Source: Bacteroidales bacterium | GTDB taxonomy: Bacteria; Bacteroidota; Bacteroidia; Bacteroidales; UBA932 | Direction of reading: 5' to 3' | Assembly: GCA_017548805.1 (NCBI GenBank) | Contig: JAFYZE010000253.1 | Span: forward strand, 1-8,366 | Length of the DNA stretch: 8,366 nucleotides | Shown here: positions 1 through 6,993 of the stretch, piece by piece | Layout of the letters: every line of letters starts with the position of its first letter | Position numbering within the stretch: position 1 is the first letter of the stretch | Translations under genes and position numbers: made by a program | Notes under the pieces: model-generated | Seen by the model: the letters and a program-made list of their open reading frames with translations, nothing else | Databases searched by the model: none | Told to the model about the DNA's origin: nothing

Positions 1-12
1 CGATTTATTTAC

Positions 13-20
13 TAAATTTG
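13..20 (+). promoter_or_regulatory. Possible Bacteroidota -7 promoter element upstream of tamB
   Basis: The octamer TAAATTTG matches the Bacteroidota primary-sigma -7 consensus TAnnTTTG exactly. It lies in the only AT-rich part of the window's left end. The partner -33 TTTG box would fall to the left of the window, so it cannot be checked. If the box is real, transcription would begin near position 26-28 and drive the five-gene run that follows. One caution is that the tamB reading frame stays open through this site, so it could also be coding sequence. Confidence 0.5.
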
Positions 21-88
21 TAGGTTACAAAAACTGTATCCGTATCAGAAAGGCTCTAAAGATAATCGCGCGCGTACTGGTCGTCCTC

Positions 89-3000
89 GTGACGCTCCTG
101 CTGACCGCCCTGCTCGTGCTGCAGATCCCTGCGGCACAGACGGCCCTTGTCAGGCGCGTCCTCAAGTCGGTGGAAAAGAACATCGACGGCAGGATGGAGT
201 TCTCGGACATCACTTTCGTGCCTTTCAACGGACTGGTCATAAAGGATTTAGCCATAATCGACGACAATCCCTGGCACGGAAGCATAGATGTCCCCCAGGA
301 CACCTTGTTCAAGGCCGGAACTATCGCGGCCCGGTTTACTTTGAAGGGTCTTCTTTCTCCGGAAGGCATACAGTTGAGGGACGCGGAGATCGAGCATGCC
401 CGCCTCGCCATCGTCAGTGAACCCGGCGGGACCTACTCCTCCAATCTTGCCCGCGTTTTCAGGATGGCTCCGTCCGACGAGGAGAAGGAGAAGAAGGACG
501 GCGATGTATTCTCTATCCGGAACATCTCGGTCAAGGACTTCAATTTCAGGATGATATCCTATTCCGACACTACCAAGGAAAAGCCCGGATACGGCATAGA
601 CTGGGGAGACCTCGACCTCGTGGCGGACGTGGAGGGCAAGGACCTCAAGATGTCCGGAGGAGTGATATCCGGTACCGCGGAGCGCATAACGCTCAGTGAG
701 AAGAGCGGTTATGCAGGTGTCCTCAGCGGCAGCGCAAGTGTCGGGAACGGCAGCACCGAACTCAAGGACATCCGCATCCGCGATGCATGGTCCGACGCGA
801 GGATCCCCGAGCTTACCCTGACTGGGACGACCGAGGATTTCGGGGATTTCATGAACAAGGTCAGGCTGGACGGTACGCTTGGACACAGCACACTGGCATT
901 CAAAACCATATCCTATTTCGTCCCTTCCATGAAGGACAATGAAGTAGTTGCGGACATAACGTCCGGAAGGATATACGGCCCCGTCAATTCACTGCGTATC
1001 CGCAATTTTACCTTCAAGGACAGGACTTCAGGATTCGGGGGAACGGCCGATGTCACCCTCTCCGACCTCGATGACATCTCCTCGATGGGGCTCAACAGCG
1101 AGCTAAAGGATTTCACTTTCACTTCGGACGGCCTCGGCAAGTTCCTGAGCCAGTGGATTCCCGGCAAGCCGCTGGATCTCAGCGGCCTGGCCAGGGGGGA
1201 GACATTCCGCTTCAACGGCACCACATCCGGAAGCCTTGCCGACCTCAAGGTGAACGGTACCCTTGACTCCCCTTCCGGGTCCGCCAGGGCTGACCTTTCC
1301 GTCAAGGACATAGCTTCGAACGCTCCGATGAGGATCTCCGGAGACGTCGTCACGGACGACCTCGACATAGGCCGGCTCATCGGAAAGGATTTCATCGGCA
1401 AATGTTCGCTCAGGACAGGCATCCGCGCAAGCCTGGCCTCAGGGGCTCCCGCAGTGGACATCGACTCGCTAAGGATAGACCGCCTCAACCTTCTCGGCTA
1501 CGACTATTCGGGCATCCATGCCACCGGCAAACTGGCTGACAACTCATTTGACGGGCGTATCATCTGCAACGACCCCAACATCAACTTCATGTTCCAGGGT
1601 CTCATGAACCTTTCCAAAGCATCCGAGAATGCCGCATACCGATTCTACGCGACCCTTGGCTATGCCGACCTCCACGCCCTCAACATCGACAAGCGCGAGG
1701 TCTCCCGCGTGTCGCTGGGCAGCCTTAACGCCAACTTCGAACGCGTGGCCGGGCTCGGCATGCTCGGCCGTGTCGATGCCGAAGACCTTGTACTTGAGAG
1801 CGCCAACGGAATGCACGATGTCGGAGACATCCACATAGATTCGCAGTCCGGAAGCGACGGCTACGGCATGAAGCTTACCTCCGCCTTCCTGGACGGCACT
1901 TTCAACGGATCGAAGAGCATCGCATCGCTGGTACAGGATATCCAGGAGATCACCACTAAGAAAGAGGTCGCCGCCCTGTTCGGCGAACCGTCAGGGCCGT
2001 GGAACGGCGCTTCGTACCGGATCGCCCTCAATTTCCACGACAGCAGGGACCTCCTGTCCTTCCTTGCCCCGGGTGCATACATTGCGGACAGCACCTCCGT
2101 CAGGCTGAGGATAACCGATGCCGGCAGGCTCACGGGGCGCCTGACCTCGCCGCGCATCGCATACAAGGACAAATACCTGAGGAACACGGCCCTCGACCTG
2201 GACAATGGCGACGATGCATTGAATCTGACCGTCACGGGTTCCGAACTGAGCCTTTCCCGCAGCCTGATACTCAGGAACGACGCCCTCATGCTCTATGCCA
2301 ATGACGACAATGTCGGCATAGGATTCAACTTCAACAACATGACGGATCCGGAGGACCGTGGCGAGCTTTACCTAACCGGAGACCTTTCGCAGAGTTCACC
2401 ACACCAGCCGGTCCTGGACGCCAGGAGCCTCACGTCCAACCTGTACATCAAGGGACAGCAGTGGCGCTTCGACCCGGCGTCATACCACTACTCCGACGGC
2501 TCCGTGGAAGTGAACGGCCTCAACATCTCCAACGGAGAGCAGAATTTCGCGATAGACGGAGGCGTGTCAAGGGACCGTCCCGATACGTTGATGGTCAGTA
2601 TCAACGACGTCGACCTCGGCCTGGTCAACAACTTCTCGCTGGAGGACCTCGGAATCTCCGGAATAGCATACGGAAGGGCCATGGTTACCTCCCCTGTCAA
2701 GGACAAGCTGGGACTCATGGTCAACGTCTCGACCGATTCCACCACCATCGCCGGCAGGCCTGCAGGAACAGTCACCCTCGGTGGTTCGTGGGACCTTGAG
2801 AACGGCCTGCTGGACTATGCCCTCCGCAATTCCATCGACGGCAACACGTCCATGGACGCCCGAGGCTATTTCATCCCCAAGGACAAGACACTCGGGCTCA
2901 ATGCCGGGCTTGAAGGCTTCGACCTCGGATACGCTGCACCTTTCCTGAAGGATGTCTTCAGCGATATGGGCGGAAGCCTCACCGGGCAGGTCAGCGCGGA

Positions 3001-4564
3001 CGGGCCACTAGACAAACTCGAACTCATCGGAGACGACCTGAGGATCGAGGACGGACTGCTGAAGATCGCTTACACCCAGGTTCCTTACCATGTCAACGGT
3101 CCCCTGCACATCAACGGCAGCGGGGTTTTCTTCGACGACATTTCCATCAATGACCGTTATGACGGGACCGGCACCATAACCGGCGGCATCTCATACGACC
3201 ATTTCAAGAACATCCGAATGAACACCCGCATCCGTCTGAACAACATGGAGGTCGTCGACCTCAAGGAATCCGACGGAGAGGCATTCTACGGAAACGTGTT
3301 CGGAACGGGACGCGTGAACATCACCGGACCTTTCTCATCGCTTCTCCTCGACATCAACGCCACGACCGTCAAGGGAGGCCATTTCCACATCCCGCTTGAT
3401 GGAGCCGCCACTGCGGGCGGAAGCGACCTGCTGATATTCAAGGAGCCCGTCAAGGAAGTTTACATGGATCCTTACGAGCTCATGATGAACCGCCTCGTGG
3501 AGACGCGCAAGGAAGAGAACGACCTTGCCGTACGCGTACGCGTCAACGCTACGCCGCAGGTGGAGGCCCACCTTGAGGTGGACAAGGCTACCGGTAATGT
3601 TTTCATCGGACGCGGAGCGGGAACCATCGCACTGGAAGTGCGGCCGTCCAAGGATGTGTTCACCATCAACGGAGACTACACCCTCAACAGCGGCAATTAC
3701 CACTTCAATGCGATGGGCCTCGCGAGCAAGGATTTCACCGTAGCGGACGGAAGTTCCATCAAGTTCAACGGTGACATCATGGACAGCGACCTGTCCATCG
3801 CCGCGAAGTACTCTCTCAGGACTTCCCTTTCCAACCTGATCGCCGACACGACGTCAGTGAGTTCCAGAAGGACGGTGGAGTGCGGCGTCAACATTTCGGA
3901 CAAGCTCCGCAATCCCAAACTGGATTTCTCCATCAATGTCCCCGACCTCGATCCTATGACCAAATCCAGGGTCGAGAGCGCACTCAGCACAGATGACAAG
4001 GTGCAGAAACAGTTCATCGCACTGCTTGTGACGAACAACTTCATCCCGGATGAGCAGTCCGGCATCGTGAACAACTCCAACTTGTTGACATCCAATGTGG
4101 CCGACCTCATGGCCAACCAGTTGAACAACCTGCTGCAGAAACTCGACATCCCTCTGGACCTCGGTCTCAACTATTCCGAGAGCGGATCTGGAAGGAGCAT
4201 ATTCGACGTCGCCCTTTCCACGCAGTTGTTCAACAACCGCGTCATAGTCAACGGCAGCGTAGGAAACCGCCAGTATATGTCTTCGGGCAACGGAGACGTG
4301 GTCGGTGACCTGGACATCGAAGTCAAGATGGACAAGAGCGGACAGGTGCGCCTGAACCTGTTCTCGCATTCCGCAGACGAATACACGAACTATCTGGACA
4401 ACCTCCAGCGCAACGGCGTCGGCGTCGCATACCAGAAGGAGTTCGACTCGCTGAAGCTGTTCTTCCGCGACCTGTTCACACCGAAATCGAAACGCCAGTC
4501 CCAGGATGCCGTTCAGGCAAGGGACGAGGATAAAGTGACCATCGAAGTTGAAAAGCCGGAATGA
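89..4564 (+). CDS. tamB: TamB-family translocation and assembly module protein (AsmA-like, DUF490)
   Basis: This is a very large envelope protein, 1491 residues from the GTG at 89. TamB proteins are anchored in the inner membrane, span the periplasm as a long beta-taco, and help outer-membrane protein assembly and lipid transport, usually with a BamA-family partner. The sequence shows a hydrophobic N-terminus, then over 1,000 residues of repetitive short beta-strands rich in D, G, S and N (for example IRNISVKDFNF and LRIRNFTFKD). The C-terminal DUF490-like domain occupies roughly residues 1140-1460 and includes GDYTLNSGNYHFN and NPKLDFSINVPDLDP. The GTG at 89 is the first standard start visible, but it cuts the membrane segment in half. 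The frame is open to position 2, and the upstream codons read KALKIIARVLVVL, completing a basic-plus-hydrophobic anchor. The true start is therefore probably upstream. The stop overlaps the next gene (ATGA). Family assignment is firm; the start is uncertain. Confidence 0.9.
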   Translation: MTLLLTALLVLQIPAAQTALVRRVLKSVEKNIDGRMEFSDITFVPFNGLVIKDLAIIDDNPWHGSIDVPQDTLFKAGTIAARFTLKGLLSPEGIQLRDAEIEHARLAIVSEPGGTYSSNLARVFRMAPSDEEKEKKDGDVFSIRNISVKDFNFRMISYSDTTKEKPGYGIDWGDLDLVADVEGKDLKMSGGVISGTAERITLSEKSGYAGVLSGSASVGNGSTELKDIRIRDAWSDARIPELTLTGTTEDFGDFMNKVRLDGTLGHSTLAFKTISYFVPSMKDNEVVADITSGRIYGPVNSLRIRNFTFKDRTSGFGGTADVTLSDLDDISSMGLNSELKDFTFTSDGLGKFLSQWIPGKPLDLSGLARGETFRFNGTTSGSLADLKVNGTLDSPSGSARADLSVKDIASNAPMRISGDVVTDDLDIGRLIGKDFIGKCSLRTGIRASLASGAPAVDIDSLRIDRLNLLGYDYSGIHATGKLADNSFDGRIICNDPNINFMFQGLMNLSKASENAAYRFYATLGYADLHALNIDKREVSRVSLGSLNANFERVAGLGMLGRVDAEDLVLESANGMHDVGDIHIDSQSGSDGYGMKLTSAFLDGTFNGSKSIASLVQDIQEITTKKEVAALFGEPSGPWNGASYRIALNFHDSRDLLSFLAPGAYIADSTSVRLRITDAGRLTGRLTSPRIAYKDKYLRNTALDLDNGDDALNLTVTGSELSLSRSLILRNDALMLYANDDNVGIGFNFNNMTDPEDRGELYLTGDLSQSSPHQPVLDARSLTSNLYIKGQQWRFDPASYHYSDGSVEVNGLNISNGEQNFAIDGGVSRDRPDTLMVSINDVDLGLVNNFSLEDLGISGIAYGRAMVTSPVKDKLGLMVNVSTDSTTIAGRPAGTVTLGGSWDLENGLLDYALRNSIDGNTSMDARGYFIPKDKTLGLNAGLEGFDLGYAAPFLKDVFSDMGGSLTGQVSADGPLDKLELIGDDLRIEDGLLKIAYTQVPYHVNGPLHINGSGVFFDDISINDRYDGTGTITGGISYDHFKNIRMNTRIRLNNMEVVDLKESDGEAFYGNVFGTGRVNITGPFSSLLLDINATTVKGGHFHIPLDGAATAGGSDLLIFKEPVKEVYMDPYELMMNRLVETRKEENDLAVRVRVNATPQVEAHLEVDKATGNVFIGRGAGTIALEVRPSKDVFTINGDYTLNSGNYHFNAMGLASKDFTVADGSSIKFNGDIMDSDLSIAAKYSLRTSLSNLIADTTSVSSRRTVECGVNISDKLRNPKLDFSINVPDLDPMTKSRVESALSTDDKVQKQFIALLVTNNFIPDEQSGIVNNSNLLTSNVADLMANQLNNLLQKLDIPLDLGLNYSESGSGRSIFDVALSTQLFNNRVIVNGSVGNRQYMSSGNGDVVGDLDIEVKMDKSGQVRLNLFSHSADEYTNYLDNLQRNGVGVAYQKEFDSLKLFFRDLFTPKSKRQSQDAVQARDEDKVTIEVEKPE

Positions 4565-5265
4565 AAGGAAAACTGTATCTGATACCGTCTCCCCTTGGAG
4601 ACTATGATCCCGCCGAGGTGATACCCGCCCCTACCCTCGCCCTTTTGCAGCACATCAGCTGCTTTGTCGTCGAGGAGGTCAGGACAGCCAGGCGCTACCT
4701 TTCGAGCGCCGGGTTGAAAGGGCACATCCAGGACCTCGAATTCCACGAGCTGAACGAGCACACTTCCGCGGAGGAGGTTGAACGCTTCGTGACACTGTTC
4801 GACGACGGCCGCGACGTCGGGCTCATCAGCGAGGCCGGACTTCCGGCCGTGGCGGATCCCGGTGCCGCACTGGTGGCGCTTTGCCACCGCCACGGCATCG
4901 AAGTCGTACCCCAGGTGGGGCCTTCATCGCTGATGCTCGCCCTTATGGCTTCCGGCCTGAACGGCCAGTCATTCACCTTCTGCGGATACCTCCCGGCCAA
5001 GACGGAAGAGAGGCGCAACGCCATCAAGTCCATCGAGAAGGTCTCGCAGTCCAAGCGGCAGACACAGATATTCATCGAAACGCCTTACCGCAACGACGCC
5101 ATGTTCTCCGACCTCCTGCAGTCCTGCCGTCCTTCCACCAGGATATGCATTGCGGCGAACATCACCATGCCTGATGAATTCATATTAACCAAAACCGTGG
5201 CAGAATGGAAAAAGGAAAAAGCAATAATAGGAAAAAGACCATGCGTATTTCTGATGTTGGCGTAA
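4561..5265 (+). CDS. Short RsmI-like SAM-dependent methyltransferase (tetrapyrrole methylase fold, COG0313)
   Basis: This 234-residue protein belongs to the tetrapyrrole-methylase fold. Its closest known relatives are RsmI enzymes, which 2'-O-methylate C1402 of 16S rRNA using S-adenosylmethionine. Visible motifs are the N-terminal LYLIPSPLGD (residues 5-14, where RsmI has the ATPIGN-type loop), FVVEEVRTARR (35-45), the core SAM-site block GLISEAGLPAVADPG (87-101), VVPQVGPSSLMLALMASGL (115-133), the CGYLPAK loop (141-147) and FIETPYRN (171-178). RsmI is usually about 280 residues. This protein stops after the methylase fold, so the C-terminal RsmI extension is missing, as in a second COG0313 paralogue known from Bacteroidota. 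For that reason no gene symbol is given and the rRNA target is only inferred. The start ATG overlaps the tamB stop by four bases, implying translational coupling, and the 3' end overlaps folB. Confidence 0.85.
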   Translation: MKGKLYLIPSPLGDYDPAEVIPAPTLALLQHISCFVVEEVRTARRYLSSAGLKGHIQDLEFHELNEHTSAEEVERFVTLFDDGRDVGLISEAGLPAVADPGAALVALCHRHGIEVVPQVGPSSLMLALMASGLNGQSFTFCGYLPAKTEERRNAIKSIEKVSQSKRQTQIFIETPYRNDAMFSDLLQSCRPSTRICIAANITMPDEFILTKTVAEWKKEKAIIGKRPCVFLMLA

Positions 5266-5648
5266 TGGAGCTCAGCGGAATGGAGTTCCACGCCTACCAC
5301 GGCTGCTTCGAGAAGGAGAGGGCCGAGGGCAATCTTTTCGTGGTCGACTTCAGGGCCGAGTATCATTTCAAGACCGCGGCAAAGTCCGACCGTCTGGACG
5401 ACACCGTGGACTATGCCGATGTATACAAGGTCATCCGCGAGGAGATGGACAAGCCCTCGAACCTGCTCGAGAACGTGGCCTGGAGGATCGTCAAGGGCAT
5501 CGCCGCGAAGTTCCCGGAATTCATCCGTTTCCAGATCAGGATATCCAAGAGCACTCCGCCCGTGGGCGGGGCATGCCAGTGGTCGAGGGTGACCGTATCT
5601 TATCCGCACGAATCCAGGACCGGCAGAATCATCGACAGGAAATGGTAA
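5241..5648 (+). CDS. folB: Dihydroneopterin aldolase
   Basis: FolB cleaves 7,8-dihydroneopterin to 6-hydroxymethyl-7,8-dihydropterin and glycolaldehyde in folate biosynthesis, in the cytoplasm, typically as an octamer. From this start the protein has 135 residues. It aligns along its length with the Staphylococcus aureus enzyme: GMEFHAYHG (13-21); Glu26, matching the pterin-site Glu22; DYADV with Tyr58 (Tyr54); NLLENVA with Glu77, matching the substrate-anchoring Glu74; and RISKSTPP with Lys103, matching catalytic Lys100. All key residues are present. Start choice: the ATG at 5241 has AGGA about 8 bases upstream and keeps the first beta strand (DVGVMEL). An ATG at 5205 lacks a ribosome site and adds a charged tail. 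An ATG at 5265 overlaps the upstream stop (TAATG) but trims the strand. The gene overlaps both neighbours, so it is embedded in the operon. Confidence 0.9.
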   Translation: MRISDVGVMELSGMEFHAYHGCFEKERAEGNLFVVDFRAEYHFKTAAKSDRLDDTVDYADVYKVIREEMDKPSNLLENVAWRIVKGIAAKFPEFIRFQIRISKSTPPVGGACQWSRVTVSYPHESRTGRIIDRKW

Positions 5649-6991
5649 TCGCGTTCCTGACATTGGGCTGCAAGCTCAACTATGCCGAAACTTCCACTTA
5701 CGAGCGGGAGTTCAAGGCTGCCGGGCTGGAGGTGGTCCCATGGCAGGAAAAGGCCGACGTTTATCTGGTCAACACTTGCACCGTCACCGGCACTTCGGAC
5801 GCCAAGTCACGCAATCTCGTCCGGAAGATGCACCGCATCAATCCTGATGCGCGCATCGTCGTGACCGGCTGCAGCGCTGAGCTGCACCGGGCCGAGTTCG
5901 AGGCCATCGAGGGCGTCGCGCACGTCTTCGACGCGCACGAAAAGTCCCTCGTCGTCCCCGAAACCCTCAGACTTTTAGGCATTTTTTCGGAGGGTATAGG
6001 TCCTGAGAATTGTGCCACCCTCGGCAACATGAGAGGGGGGGACCCATTGCTTGCAATGGGGGGGGCCGAACGGAGTGAGGCATTTTCGGGACCTATACCC
6101 TCCGAAAGACAGGACACTGTGTTCGGAGCGTACAGTACCGGAGAGAGAACAAGGTCGTTCCTGAAGGTTCAGGACGGATGCAACAATTACTGCAAGTACT
6201 GCACGGTCCCATACGCCCGCGGAGAGAGCCGCAACATCCCGATCTGCGAATGCGTAAGGAATGCCGAAGCCATAGCCGCGGAAGGCGTGAAGGAGATAGT
6301 CTTGACAGGAGTGAATACAGGGGATTTCGGCCGCACGACCGGAGAGTCTTTCCTTGACCTGCTGAAGGCCCTGAATGCCGTGGACGGCATCGAGCGTTAC
6401 CGCATCTCATCGATCGAGCCCAACCTCATCACCGAAGAGATAGTCGACTGGATCGCGTCCGGGACAAAGTTCCAGCCGCATTTCCACATTCCGCTCCAAA
6501 CTGGCAGCGACACTCTCCTGAAGGCAATGGGCCGGAAATACGACACTGCTTTTTTTGCGGACCGCATAGCATACATCCGCTCGCGCATGGAAGCCCCCGG
6601 CAAACCGAAGGTATTCTTCGGCATCGACACGATGGTCGGCCTGCCAGGCGAAACGGATGAGCTGTTCAAGGAGACTTACGACTTCATCGCACGGCTGAAG
6701 CCGGCTTTCATACATGTATTCCCCTATTCCCGGAGACCTGGCACGCCCGCGGCAAAGATGCCCGGACAGTTGACTGAAGCCGTCAAGCACGAGCGCGTCC
6801 TCGCGCTTGAAGAGCTTTGCTCACGCCTCCATGACTCATTCGTCGAAAAGAACCGCGGCATCCGTGAGCGGGTGCTGTTCGAGTCGAAGGAGAAGGACGG
6901 GAACATGTCGGGATATACTGGAAACTACATCCGCATAGTGCGGCCTTACGACGCCTCGCTCGTCGGACAACTGACTGACATCATCATCTGA
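5642..6991 (+). CDS. mtaB: tRNA ms2t6A37 methylthiotransferase MtaB (radical SAM), carrying an in-frame palindromic insert
   Basis: MtaB (YqeV type) converts t6A37 to ms2t6A37 in ANN-decoding tRNAs using two [4Fe-4S] clusters. The protein has 449 residues. The N-terminal UPF0004 domain holds Cys10 (LGCKLN), Cys46 (NTCTVT) and Cys77 (TGCSAE). The radical-SAM motif CNNYCKYC gives Cys180, Cys184 and Cys187, followed by VPYARGESRN. Downstream are the family blocks LTGVNTGDFG (221-230), RISSIEPN (254-261), HIPLQTGSD (282-290), DTMVGLPGE (329-337) and FPYSRRPGTPA (360-370). The tail GNYIRIVRPYD is TRAM-like. All six cluster cysteines are present, so the enzyme should be active. Residues 116-155 are encoded by the palindromic element described separately, in the linker between domains. 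An upstream in-frame ATG at 5573 was rejected because it adds 23 residues read through folB, while homologues begin at VIAFLTLGC. The ATG at 5642 overlaps the folB stop. Confidence 0.93.
   Translation: MVIAFLTLGCKLNYAETSTYEREFKAAGLEVVPWQEKADVYLVNTCTVTGTSDAKSRNLVRKMHRINPDARIVVTGCSAELHRAEFEAIEGVAHVFDAHEKSLVVPETLRLLGIFSEGIGPENCATLGNMRGGDPLLAMGGAERSEAFSGPIPSERQDTVFGAYSTGERTRSFLKVQDGCNNYCKYCTVPYARGESRNIPICECVRNAEAIAAEGVKEIVLTGVNTGDFGRTTGESFLDLLKALNAVDGIERYRISSIEPNLITEEIVDWIASGTKFQPHFHIPLQTGSDTLLKAMGRKYDTAFFADRIAYIRSRMEAPGKPKVFFGIDTMVGLPGETDELFKETYDFIARLKPAFIHVFPYSRRPGTPAAKMPGQLTEAVKHERVLALEELCSRLHDSFVEKNRGIRERVLFESKEKDGNMSGYTGNYIRIVRPYDASLVGQLTDIII
5985..6107. repeat. Nested palindromic (RPE/MITE-like) element inserted in frame in mtaB
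   Basis: The ends are perfect 19-bp inverted repeats. The left arm at 5985-6003 reads TTTCGGAGGGTATAGGTCC, and its exact reverse complement lies at 6089-6107. The arms extend inward to 26 bp with two mismatches (5985-6010 and 6082-6107). Inside are further short complementary pairs (TGCC at 6013-6016 with GGCA at 6079-6082, and CGGC with GCCG) and an apical palindrome at 6043-6060. The whole unit could fold as one long hairpin. Read in the mtaB frame it adds 40 residues beginning SEGIGPEN and ending SGPIPSE, with no stop. It looks like a non-autonomous mobile palindrome. No transposase, no clear target duplication and no second copy is seen in this window, so mobility is inferred. Confidence 0.8.
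6043..6060. repeat. Apical hairpin of the palindromic element, flanked by G tracts
   Basis: CCCATTGC and GCAATGGG form an eight-base inverted repeat separated by TT, so the tip would close with a CTTG loop. It is flanked by a run of seven G (6035-6041) and joined to a run of eight G (6058-6065). It sits at the centre of the larger palindrome and is translated as part of mtaB. The symmetry makes it the likely loop end of the element, not an independent terminator: there is no T tract and the reading frame continues through it. Confidence 0.65.
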
Positions 6992-6993
6992 CC

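Noticed and set aside
248..886. 212-residue open frame on the minus strand opposite tamB
   Set aside because: Antisense shadow of tamB. It has no recognisable domain and a composition typical of reverse-strand GC-rich coding DNA.
3530..3543. Short GTACGCGTAC palindrome in tamB
   Set aside because: Ten bases encoding the alternating VRVRV beta strand. Codon repetition explains it, and chance is likely.
3854..4369. 171-residue minus-strand open frame opposite the TamB C-terminal domain
   Set aside because: The plus strand here encodes well-recognised DUF490 sequence. The antisense product is His/Val-rich with no motif and no promoter.
5573..5641. Extended MtaB N-terminus from the ATG at 5573
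   Set aside because: The 23 added residues are folB coding sequence read out of frame, and homologues start at the VIAFLTLGC strand.
5985..6107. Rho-independent terminator or attenuator
   Set aside because: The stem is long, but no T tract follows the right arm, and mtaB translation continues through it into the conserved radical-SAM domain.
5761..6117. Minus-strand open frame across the palindromic element
   Set aside because: Not a gene on its own. It is open mainly because the element is symmetric, and outside the element it reads antisense to MtaB's conserved N-terminal domain. It is useful only as evidence for the two-orientation finding.
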